Source of the DNA: an uncultured Pelagibacteraceae bacterium
GTDB taxonomy: Bacteria > Pseudomonadota > Alphaproteobacteria > Pelagibacterales > Pelagibacteraceae
DNA length: 49,903 nucleotides
Assembly: GCA_902558585.1 (NCBI GenBank)
Contig: CACEEO010000003.1
Coordinates: forward strand, 1-49,903
Direction: 5' to 3'
How positions within the stretch are numbered: the first letter of the stretch is position 1; every line of letters begins with the position of its first letter. A program made the position numbers and the translations under genes. Positions 18,545-26,446 of the stretch are shown piece after piece. The notes under the pieces were generated by a model. It made no database searches. It saw nothing but the letters and a program-made list of their open reading frames with translations, and was not told the DNA's origin.

Positions 18545-19963
18545 TTAACTTGATTGAGTATCCTTAAATTTTGTAAATCTTTCTTCAAATTCAAGAGTTA
18601 CATTACCAATAGGACCGTGTCTTTGTTTTCCAATTATAATTTGAGCTAAATGTGCAACTTCATTCATTTTTGCTTGCCACTCTGCATGCTCAACAGTTGC
18701 TTCTCTTGGCTCTTTTCTCTGTAAATAATATCCTTCTCTATAAACAAACATTACAACATCTGCATCTTGTTCAATAGATCCAGATTCTCTTAAGTCTGCC
18801 AATTGAGGCTTATGATCATCTCTTTGTTCTACTTGTCTAGACAATTGCGAAAGAGCTACAACAGGAACAGAAAGTTCTTTGGCTATTGCTTTAAGCCCCT
18901 GTGTGATTTGTGAGATTTCTTGGACTCTTCCATCTTTATTAAAAGTAGTTCCTCTCATTAATTGAATATAATCTACCACAATCATATCTAGACCACTTTT
19001 TCTTTTAATTCTTCTAGCTCTATTACTCATAGCAGCAATACTTATAGCTGGTGTTTCATCTATCATTAAAGGAAGATCAGCAATATCTTTTGATGTTTCT
19101 AAAAATTTATCAAATTGTTCGTCGGTAATTCTTCCTTGTCTTATATCGTTTGAACTAATTCTTGCTTGTTCAGAAATAATTCTTGTAGATAATTGTTCGG
19201 AAGACATTTCAAGTGAAAAAAAAGCTATAGTAGATTCTTTTCCACTTTCTTGTAAATTTTTTGCTGCATTGAATGCGATGTTAGTTGCTAATGATGTTTT
19301 ACCCATTGAAGGACGTCCTGCTATAATAATTAAATCGGATTGATGCAAACCACCTAGCTTATAATCTAAATCTCGAAGCCCGGTTGGAACACCTACAATA
19401 CCCCCTTCGTTTTTGTAAGCTGCAGAAGCCATATCAATAGTTTGTTTCAATGCTTGATCAAATTTCATTATATTTGAACTAGCCGAACCTTTCTCTGCTA
19501 AATCAAATAATGATTTTTCAGTTTTCTCGATGATATTTTGTCCATTTGTGTCAAGGTCGTTTACTTTAACGTCATCAACAGTTTGTTCAGAAATTTTAAT
19601 TAATTCTCTTCGAACAAACATATCATAAATAATTTTAGAATACTCTATAGCTTGCCTAACTGATGTAGAAAATTTAGTTACCTTTACTAGGTACTCAGGG
19701 ACGTTTAGATCATCTTTTTCCTCTTCAAAATAATTTTTTAGAGTAATTGGATTTGCCAGCAGTCCTTTGTAAATTAAATTTGAGATAGACTCAAAAATTT
19801 TTTGATGCATAGGATCATAGAAATTAGTAGCTTCAATGATAGTACTTATTTCATCAAATATTTCGTTACTAACAAGAATAGATCCTATTACGGCTTGTTC
19901 TGCTTCAATATTATTAGGTAGTTCTTTAAATTGATCTTTGACTATACTTAAATTGTTTTCCAT
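18545..19963 (-). CDS. dnaB: Replicative DNA helicase
   Basis: 472 aa, full length. The N-terminal domain (NIEAEQAVIGSIL) is followed by the RecA-like motor with Walker A GRPSMGKTS (Lys222), Walker B-type MIVVDYIQLM, and LSQLSRQVEQR plus DLRESGSIEQDADV of the late motifs. It unwinds DNA at the replication fork. It lies 68 bases after rplI, an association common in bacteria (rpsF-rpsR-rplI-dnaB). Confidence 0.96.
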   Translation of the reverse strand: MENNLSIVKDQFKELPNNIEAEQAVIGSILVSNEIFDEISTIIEATNFYDPMHQKIFESISNLIYKGLLANPITLKNYFEEEKDDLNVPEYLVKVTKFSTSVRQAIEYSKIIYDMFVRRELIKISEQTVDDVKVNDLDTNGQNIIEKTEKSLFDLAEKGSASSNIMKFDQALKQTIDMASAAYKNEGGIVGVPTGLRDLDYKLGGLHQSDLIIIAGRPSMGKTSLATNIAFNAAKNLQESGKESTIAFFSLEMSSEQLSTRIISEQARISSNDIRQGRITDEQFDKFLETSKDIADLPLMIDETPAISIAAMSNRARRIKRKSGLDMIVVDYIQLMRGTTFNKDGRVQEISQITQGLKAIAKELSVPVVALSQLSRQVEQRDDHKPQLADLRESGSIEQDADVVMFVYREGYYLQRKEPREATVEHAEWQAKMNEVAHLAQIIIGKQRHGPIGNVTLEFEERFTKFKDTQSS

Positions 19964-20031
19964 GAAAATAAATTTACATGAAAAATAATTAAATCAAATT
20001 GTATATTTCTACTGGGGAAAAGAATGTATAA

Positions 20032-20490
20032 TTATTGAATTGTATCAGCTGATGAAACATTGATTGTAATTTCAGCGTCAACTTCTGAGTGTAAAGAAAT
20101 TTTAACTTTAAATTTTCCTAAAGCTTTTATTTCTTCAACTGGTTGTATCATTGAAGGCTTTATATCAATTTTGTTTTCTTCTTGAATAAGTTTTGAGATT
20201 TCAGTTGGTTTAACTGAGCCATATAATTCATTATTTTCTGTACTTAGTTTTTGTACAGAAAACCCTTTACCATTAATTTGTTCAGCAATTTGAGAGGCTT
20301 CTTTTTTCTTTTCGTTATCTTTTTTAGATAATTCAGCTTTAATTTTTTCAACTTCTTTTATATTTTCTTTTGATGCATAAAGAGCTTTTTTATTAGCAAT
20401 TAGAAAGTTTCTAGCAAAACCTCTTTTTACCTCTATTACTTCACCAATAGATCCAATTCTTTTTACGTTTTCTAATAATATTACTTTCAT
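20032..20490 (-). CDS. rplI: Ribosomal protein bL9
   Basis: 152 aa. The N-terminal MKVILLENVKRIGSIGEVIEVKRGFARNFL stretch (residues 1-30) is the canonical L9 23S rRNA-binding domain, then the long connecting helix rich in Lys/Glu, then the C-terminal domain. It starts one base after the rpsR stop, in the rpsF-rpsR-rplI operon. Confidence 0.96.
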   Translation of the reverse strand: MKVILLENVKRIGSIGEVIEVKRGFARNFLIANKKALYASKENIKEVEKIKAELSKKDNEKKKEASQIAEQINGKGFSVQKLSTENNELYGSVKPTEISKLIQEENKIDIKPSMIQPVEEIKALGKFKVKISLHSEVDAEITINVSSADTIQ

Positions 20491-20491
20491 T

Positions 20492-20764
20492 TTATATTAA
20501 TGCTAAGTTTCTCGCTCTTTTGATTGAAAGAGAAAGTTCTCTTTGCTTCTTTTGAGAAACATTTGTTATTCTTGAAGGTAGAATTTTACCATTCTCAGAT
20601 ATATATTTTTTTAAAAGTTTAATATTTTTGTAATTTACTTCAGGGGCACCTTTAACTGATAATGGGCAAGTTTTTTTAAATTTATATTTGTTTGGTTGAA
20701 AAATACTTAATTTTGCAAAGTTACTCTGTTTACCTTTTTTATTTCCACTTTGTCTTTTTGGCAT
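20492..20764 (-). CDS. rpsR: Ribosomal protein bS18
   Basis: 90 aa, with a basic N-terminal extension before the conserved core: INYKN-type segment [19 protein letters not shown], then [20 protein letters not shown] and the C-terminal RARNLALI. It pairs with S6 in the 30S platform. The start overlaps the rpsF stop by one base (TAATG). Confidence 0.96.
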   Translation of the reverse strand: MPKRQSGNKKGKQSNFAKLSIFQPNKYKFKKTCPLSVKGAPEVNYKNIKLLKKYISENGKILPSRITNVSQKKQRELSLSIKRARNLALI

Positions 20765-21117
20765 TAGTTTTTAACACTTTCTTTTTTTTCACTATCTTCT
20801 TTTTTTCCAAAATAGTTTGTTTCCAAATCAAATTTTTTTACTCGAACTGTTAGATATCTTAGTAATTTTTTATCTATAGCTTCATTTTTCTCTAATTCAT
20901 CAATAACATTACCTTTACCTTTTATTTTAAAGTGTATGTAACTCCCTTTTTTATTCTTTTTAATTAGATAAGATAAGTTTAGTAATCCCCAGTTTTCAGT
21001 TTTAACAACTTCACCATCATTTTTTTCAACAATTTTAGAATATTTTTCTGTTAATTGCTTTAATTCACTTGGTGAAGCATCCTGCCTAGCTATAATTGTA
21101 TGTTCGTATAAATTCAT
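20764..21117 (-). CDS. rpsF: Ribosomal protein bS6
   Basis: 117 aa; [20 protein letters not shown] and the [18 protein letters not shown] region are typical S6. It is the first gene of the rpsF-rpsR-rplI operon, divergent from fabD across 87 bases that contain a TATAAT on this strand. Confidence 0.96.
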   Translation of the reverse strand: MNLYEHTIIARQDASPSELKQLTEKYSKIVEKNDGEVVKTENWGLLNLSYLIKKNKKGSYIHFKIKGKGNVIDELEKNEAIDKKLLRYLTVRVKKFDLETNYFGKKEDSEKKESVKN

Positions 21118-21149
21118 TTAAGTTCTTTAATAAAAAGTGAGGATATACT

Positions 21150-21177
21150 ATTATAAAAGTTCAATTACAATAGTTAA
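21150..21177 (-). promoter_or_regulatory. Candidate promoter for rpsF-rpsR-rplI
   Basis: On the minus strand, TTAACT (21172-21177) and TATAAT (21150-21155) are 16 bases apart, with the TATAAT 32 bases before the rpsF ATG. It lies in the 87-base gap shared with fabD; no equally good pair was seen for fabD. Confidence 0.4.
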
Positions 21178-21204
21178 AAAGGCAAAATAATTAGTTTTTT
21201 TTAT

Positions 21205-22131
21205 ATGTTTTCAGTAATTTTTCCAGGTCAGGGATCTCAAATAGTGGGAATGGGAAAAGAGCTTTATAATAAATTTAATATAGTAAAAGACCTTTTTAAA
21301 CAGGCAGATGACACACTAAATTTTTCTATTTCTAGACTTATCCTGGAAGGACCAAAAGAAAAGCTGGATTTAACAGCTAATACACAGCCAGCAATATATT
21401 TAATAAGCTATTCAATATTTAATGTTGCGAAAAATGAATTTAACTTAGATTTGAATAAAGCAAAATATTTTGCGGGACATTCTTTAGGAGAATATTCTGC
21501 TTTATCATGTGCAGGCTACTTGGATTTTTCAGAAACATTGAAAATATTAAGAATAAGAGGAGACGCTATGCAAAATTCTGTACCTAAAGGGCAGGGAGGA
21601 ATGGTTGCTGTATTAGGCTCAACAGTAGAAGTAATAGAAAAAATATTGTTAGAAAATAAAGAAAATTTAAGAGCACAAATAGCCAACGATAATTCAGAAG
21701 GTCAAATTGTTTTAAGTGGAAAAACAGAGGATTTAGAAAAGTTAATTCAAATTTTAAAGGATAATTCAATAAAAAACATCAAACTTCCAGTTAGTGCACC
21801 TTTCCACTGTAATTTGATGAACAATGCTACAAAAATTATGACAGAGGAATTAAATAAACTTAATTTTAAAAATGGACAAAATAAATTAATTTCAAACGTT
21901 ACTGCTAATGAAATTAAAGATCCGGATGAGCTAAAAAATCTATTGATAAAGCAAATAGAAAATAGAGTTAGATGGAGAGAAAGTGTGATTAATATGATAG
22001 AAAATAATGTAGACCATTTTATAGAAATTGGACCTGGGAAAGTTTTGTCAGGTTTGGTAAAAAGAATTAATAGAGATGTAAAAATTGATACAATAAATAG
22101 TCAAAATGATATTGAAGGTTTAAAAATATGA
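21205..22131 (+). CDS. fabD: Malonyl-CoA:ACP transacylase
   Basis: 308 aa. It moves malonyl from CoA to ACP at the start of fatty-acid elongation. N-terminal FPGQGSQ, nucleophile Ser93 in GHSLGEYSAL, and catalytic His in APFHCNLM near residue 199 are all present. It overlaps fabG by 4 bases (ATGA). Confidence 0.96.
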   Translation: MFSVIFPGQGSQIVGMGKELYNKFNIVKDLFKQADDTLNFSISRLILEGPKEKLDLTANTQPAIYLISYSIFNVAKNEFNLDLNKAKYFAGHSLGEYSALSCAGYLDFSETLKILRIRGDAMQNSVPKGQGGMVAVLGSTVEVIEKILLENKENLRAQIANDNSEGQIVLSGKTEDLEKLIQILKDNSIKNIKLPVSAPFHCNLMNNATKIMTEELNKLNFKNGQNKLISNVTANEIKDPDELKNLLIKQIENRVRWRESVINMIENNVDHFIEIGPGKVLSGLVKRINRDVKIDTINSQNDIEGLKI

Positions 22132-22865
22132 TAGATTTAAAAGGTAAAAATATTATCGTTACAGGTGCTTCAGGTGGAATTGGAAATTCAATAATTCAAA
22201 AATTAAATCAAGCAGGAGCAAATATTTTAGCCTCGGGTACAAGAATAGAAAAACTCGAGGAACTTAAAGGTAAATATGGAAATATTAAAATATTAAAGTT
22301 TAATATTTCTCAAAGCGATAAAATTGAAGAGTTTATTGAAAACGCAACTAAAGAACTTGGTGGCAGTTTAGATTGCATAGTTAATAATGCAGGCATTACC
22401 CAAGATAATTTAGCAATAAGGATGAGCCTAGATGAATGGAAAAAAGTAATTGATGTTAACTTAACATCAACTTTTTTAATGAGCAAATCAGCAATTAAAA
22501 AAATGCTTAAAAATAAATCTGGCAAGATTGTTAATATTACGTCAGTTGTTGGACATACAGGTAATTTAGGACAGGCCAATTACACCGCTTCTAAAGCAGG
22601 TATAATTGCAATGTCTAAGAGTTTGGCAATAGAATATGCGAAGAAAAATATAAATATAAATTGTATTTCACCTGGTTTTATTAAAACAGCTATGACGGAT
22701 AAATTAGATGACAAATTTAAAGAGGCTATAATATCAAAAATTCCTTCTGCCCGACTAGGAGAGCCAGATGATATTGCAAATGCTGTACTTTTTTTATGTT
22801 CTAGTCACTCAAGTTATATAAATGGAGAAACCTTGCATGTTAATGGGGGCATGTATATGGCTTGA
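22128..22865 (+). CDS. fabG: 3-oxoacyl-ACP reductase
   Basis: 245 aa short-chain dehydrogenase. Cofactor motif TGASGGIG (residues 12-19), NNAG at residues 86-89 and the catalytic triad Ser139, Tyr152, Lys156 (YTASK) are intact. It reduces the 3-oxoacyl-ACP in each elongation round. It is coupled to fabD upstream and lies 48 bases before acpP. Confidence 0.95.
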   Translation: MIDLKGKNIIVTGASGGIGNSIIQKLNQAGANILASGTRIEKLEELKGKYGNIKILKFNISQSDKIEEFIENATKELGGSLDCIVNNAGITQDNLAIRMSLDEWKKVIDVNLTSTFLMSKSAIKKMLKNKSGKIVNITSVVGHTGNLGQANYTASKAGIIAMSKSLAIEYAKKNININCISPGFIKTAMTDKLDDKFKEAIISKIPSARLGEPDDIANAVLFLCSSHSSYINGETLHVNGGMYMA

Positions 22866-22913
22866 CAAAATAGGTTTTTAAACTAATAAGAATTTATAAC
22901 AAAAAGGATCAAT

Positions 22914-23153
22914 ATGTCAGAAGACGTTTCAAGCAAAGTAAAAAAAATTGTAGCAGATCACTTAGGTATAGATGAAGCAAAAGTAACTGAAGAGTCTAGT
23001 TTTATAGATGATTTAGGTGCTGATAGTTTAGATACAGTTGAATTAGTGATGGCTTTCGAAGAAGAATTTGGATCTGAAATTTCAGACAGTGAAGCAGAGA
23101 AAATTTTAACTGTTGGAGATGCAGTTAAGTTTATCGAAGGAAAAGCTAACTAG
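22914..23153 (+). CDS. acpP: Acyl carrier protein
   Basis: 79 aa, acidic, with the phosphopantetheine site Ser38 in [19 protein letters not shown]. The upstream AAAAGGAT at 22900-22907 is a good ribosome-binding site, as expected for this abundant protein. The next gene is gmk after 8 bases; the fabF gene that usually follows acpP is absent here. Confidence 0.97.
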   Translation: MSEDVSSKVKKIVADHLGIDEAKVTEESSFIDDLGADSLDTVELVMAFEEEFGSEISDSEAEKILTVGDAVKFIEGKAN

Positions 23154-23161
23154 AAATTTTA

Positions 23162-23794
23162 ATGCCATCAGAAAAAGATGGAGTAATGATAATCTTATCT
23201 TCTCCTTCCGGAGCAGGTAAAACAACATTAGTCAAAAAATTATCCGAAAAAGATAATTTTGAAATTTCAATATCACATACTACCAGACAACCTAGACCTA
23301 ATGAAAATCAAAATGAAGATTATTTTTTCGTTGATGAATTAGAATTCAAAAGGTTAATAAAAAATGAAGAGTTCCTTGAATACGCAAAAGTTTTCAATAA
23401 TTTTTACGGTACAACAAGAACACCAGTAATAGACAAGCTTAACAAACGCAAAAATGTTCTTTTCGACATTGATTGGCAGGGAGCAGATCAAATTAAAAAT
23501 AAAAAACTAGATTATAAATTAATTACTTTTTTTATATTACCTCCAAGTAGAGAAGTTTTGTTTGAAAGATTATCCAAGCGCCATGCAAGCGATAAATTAA
23601 TAGCAAAAGAAAGAATGAAACAATTTGAAAGAGATGTATTACATTGGATAAACTATGATTACGTTGTTATTAATAACGATTTGGATGAATGCTACTCCAA
23701 AATTACAAATTTAATCGATGCTGTACTTAATGATGGCTCTAAAGATTATGATCCAGACTATATAAGAAGCCACGTTGAAAAATTAACTTCTTAA
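23162..23794 (+). CDS. gmk: Guanylate kinase
   Basis: 210 aa; phosphorylates GMP to GDP with ATP. P-loop [11 protein letters not shown] (Lys20), GMP-binding [11 protein letters not shown] and the [11 protein letters not shown] segment are typical. It begins right after acpP, where other alphaproteobacteria carry fabF, mltG and yicC first. The last 12 bases overlap ksgA on the other strand. Confidence 0.95.
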   Translation: MPSEKDGVMIILSSPSGAGKTTLVKKLSEKDNFEISISHTTRQPRPNENQNEDYFFVDELEFKRLIKNEEFLEYAKVFNNFYGTTRTPVIDKLNKRKNVLFDIDWQGADQIKNKKLDYKLITFFILPPSREVLFERLSKRHASDKLIAKERMKQFERDVLHWINYDYVVINNDLDECYSKITNLIDAVLNDGSKDYDPDYIRSHVEKLTS

Positions 23795-24568
23795 ATTTTC
23801 GTATTCATATGCTAGTTTATAATAAGTATCTAAATTAAGATTTTGTGGCCTTAAATTTAAATCAATTTTAAGTTTATCTAAAACTTTTTGATCTCCATTA
23901 AAGAGTTGATTAAAAGGTTTTTTTATCATTTTTCTTCTTTGATTAAAAAAAATTCTTGTAATTTTTTCTAAATTTTTTGGGTCTTTAATTTGAATATAAT
24001 TTTTTTTAGGAGAGAAATATAATAAAGAACTGTCAATTTTTGGCATTGGCAAAAAAGATTCAGGTCCAATATCACATATTTTTTCAATATTTAGTTTCCA
24101 ATTACTAATAATAGACAATCTTCCATAACTTGAGGTATTAAATTTTGCCACAATTCTATCAGCTACTTCTTTTTGAAACATCAAGATTAAACTATCAAAC
24201 CAAAATTTATCTTTTAAATTTGTAATCCATTTACTTAAAATTTCTGTTGAGATATTATAGGGTAAATTACCAAATACAGTCACACTTTCTGTGAATAAGG
24301 AAGTTTCATCTATATTTAAAACATCATCATTAATTACCATAAGCTGACTTTGAAAGTTTTCCTTAAGATTTTTTGCCAAGTTATTATCTTTTTCAATTAC
24401 AATAAGTTTTTTTGGTTTTTTTTCTAGAATCAATGATGTTAGATTTCCTGTTCCAGGACCAACTTCTAAAATATTCTTATTTTCAATTTTTGCAATATCT
24501 ACAATTCTTTTTAAAATATTTTTATCTATTAAAAAATTTTGACCTAAACTTTTTTTCGCTTTAATCAA
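23783..24568 (-). CDS. rsmA: 16S rRNA dimethyladenosine transferase
   Basis: 261 aa (KsgA). The start [20 protein letters not shown] motif [11 protein letters not shown] and the catalytic NLPYNIS motif are present. It dimethylates two adjacent adenines near the 3' end of 16S rRNA during 30S maturation. It overlaps pdxA by 8 bases in the surA-pdxA-ksgA order usual for proteobacteria. Confidence 0.95.
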   Translation of the reverse strand: MIKAKKSLGQNFLIDKNILKRIVDIAKIENKNILEVGPGTGNLTSLILEKKPKKLIVIEKDNNLAKNLKENFQSQLMVINDDVLNIDETSLFTESVTVFGNLPYNISTEILSKWITNLKDKFWFDSLILMFQKEVADRIVAKFNTSSYGRLSIISNWKLNIEKICDIGPESFLPMPKIDSSLLYFSPKKNYIQIKDPKNLEKITRIFFNQRRKMIKKPFNQLFNGDQKVLDKLKIDLNLRPQNLNLDTYYKLAYEYENLRS

Positions 24569-25535
24569 TGTATTTATCTAAAAATAAAATTGCTTTTTTT
24601 AAGCTTAGAGGGTTTGAAATATTTTTTCCTGCCATTTTTTCGTTTGGCCCATGATCTGGTGATACTCTCAGAAAAGGCAAACCTAATGTTATATTAATAG
24701 CATCATATTCAAATAAGGTTTTTAAAGGAGTTAATACTTGATCATGGTACATTCCTACAACAACATCATATTTTTTTCTATTTTGTTTGAGAAAAAATGT
24801 ATCTGCAGAATAAGGGCCATATACAGAATATTTTTTTTTATTTTTAAGAAAATTAATAGCAGGTTTAATAATTTTATCATCTTCGCTAAAATTAGATATA
24901 CTTTCGCAATGAGGATTTAATCCAAGTACAGCGATTTTAGGTTTCAATTTAAGTTTTAACTTATAAAACTTAGTTATTAGTTCAATCTTATTAATAATAT
25001 TTTTTTTATTTATATTTTTGCTTACAAGTTTTAAAGGCAAATGAGTCGTAATTGGACACACAGATAATTCTTTATTATAAATTAACATAGCTTGATTATT
25101 AATACTAAAATTTTCAGATATAAATTCTGTAATACCTAAATATTTTTTTTTTAAAAAAGTTTTTTTATTTATTGGTCCATTAATAAATTTTTTTATTTTA
25201 TTTTTTTTTATTATTTCAAAAGCTTTTTTAAAACAATTACTAATATACATATTAGATTTAGAGCTTATCTTTTGAAATGGTTTTGAGGATTTATAGTTAA
25301 TATTAATTAAATTTACCGATTTGTTATCTAGTTTACAATTCTCTAAATCTTTTTTTTTTAATAATTTTATATTTTTCTTAATTTTAAGTTTATCCATTTG
25401 CATTCTAACTAATTTATTAGACGCAATTAATATTAATGGACTTTTTACTTTGAGTTTTTTTATTGATTTAAAAAAAATTTCTAAAAAAATACTATTTGGT
25501 TCACCTGTTATCAGTAGTATAGGTTTATGTTTCAT
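24561..25535 (-). CDS. pdxA: 4-hydroxythreonine-4-phosphate dehydrogenase
   Basis: 324 aa. Makes a precursor of pyridoxal phosphate. Metal-binding His residues appear in TTHLPLKLVSKN, GLNPHCES and GMYHDQVLTPLK; the C-terminal LGLPFLRVSPDHGPNEKMAG is characteristic. The central part is very Lys-rich from AT bias. It overlaps surA by 11 bases and ksgA by 8. Confidence 0.93.
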   Translation of the reverse strand: MKHKPILLITGEPNSIFLEIFFKSIKKLKVKSPLILIASNKLVRMQMDKLKIKKNIKLLKKKDLENCKLDNKSVNLININYKSSKPFQKISSKSNMYISNCFKKAFEIIKKNKIKKFINGPINKKTFLKKKYLGITEFISENFSINNQAMLIYNKELSVCPITTHLPLKLVSKNINKKNIINKIELITKFYKLKLKLKPKIAVLGLNPHCESISNFSEDDKIIKPAINFLKNKKKYSVYGPYSADTFFLKQNRKKYDVVVGMYHDQVLTPLKTLFEYDAINITLGLPFLRVSPDHGPNEKMAGKNISNPLSLKKAILFLDKYID

Positions 25536-26445
25536 TTATTATAATATTTTTTTTTAGTCTATTAATAAATAGATTGGAAAATTGATTTATTTGTTCATTC
25601 ATCTTAATATTTATTACCTTAGCAATTTCTTTTTCAGCATCAGACTGTTTTTTTTCATCTTTATAATCATTTATTTTTAAAATTAAAAAACCACCTTGTA
25701 CAGATATTGGATTTGTATGTGAGTTTATATTTATAGAATTTAACTCTAATAATATCTTATTAGATATTGCCGTCTCATTGATCCACCCTATTTTTCCACC
25801 TATTTCAGATGACTCTGCTTTGCTGTACACTAAAGCTGTATTTTCAAAACCATTTTTTTTTATAGATGATTTTATTATATTATATTTTTCACTAAAGCTT
25901 TCATCATTATCTAAAAAAAACAAAATTTCTGAAAGATCATAAATTCTAGTTTTTTTATTTTTAATGTCTTTAGCAATCTTTTCTTTATCAATTATTATTT
26001 GATTTTTATATTTTGAATAAATAAACTGTTTCCAAAAAATATTTAATGTTATTTTCTCTTTAATCAGTTTAAGCTTTATATTATTGTTTTTTAAGTGTTC
26101 TTTGAATTGATCAATATTATTTAAACCAATATTATTATAAGTATTTTTAACCAATAGTTCTAACTGCTCATCATTAATTTTAATCTTGTCAAAGTTTTTT
26201 AGTAATTCAATTTCTTTAATTTTTTCTTTTATTAAATTGTTTTTTGCTATTTCTAAAATTTCACTTTGCTCTAACTCTTGTATTTTTGGATTAACTAAAA
26301 TTAAATAATTAATTTCATTAGAAATATCTATAGTTGTTATTATTTCATCATTTACTTTAAATAAAATTTTATTTTCAGCTGTTACCCAAGAGCTTATGTT
26401 AAAATTTAAAATAATAACAAATAAGAAAAAAAATCTATTAAACAT
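25525..26445 (-). CDS. surA: Periplasmic chaperone/peptidyl-prolyl isomerase
   Basis: A SurA-type outer-membrane protein chaperone with one parvulin domain (about residues 150-260 from YDLSEILFF to GGFLILKIND) after the N-terminal chaperone region. I choose the ATG at 26445, which lies one base after the lptD stop and gives a clean signal peptide MFNRFFFLFVIILNFNISSWVTA. An upstream in-frame ATG at 26481 would add 12 residues before it and overlap lptD. About 306 aa, shorter than the two-parvulin E. coli SurA (over 400 aa), as often in alphaproteobacteria. Confidence 0.85.
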   Translation of the reverse strand: MFNRFFFLFVIILNFNISSWVTAENKILFKVNDEIITTIDISNEINYLILVNPKIQELEQSEILEIAKNNLIKEKIKEIELLKNFDKIKINDEQLELLVKNTYNNIGLNNIDQFKEHLKNNNIKLKLIKEKITLNIFWKQFIYSKYKNQIIIDKEKIAKDIKNKKTRIYDLSEILFFLDNDESFSEKYNIIKSSIKKNGFENTALVYSKAESSEIGGKIGWINETAISNKILLELNSININSHTNPISVQGGFLILKINDYKDEKKQSDAEKEIAKVINIKMNEQINQFSNLFINRLKKNIIINET

Positions 26446-26446
26446 T

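Noticed and set aside
24738..24920. Short ORFs on the plus strand across pdxA, surA and lptD
   Set aside because: Shadows of Lys-rich genes read on the other strand, giving Phe/Ile-rich peptides.
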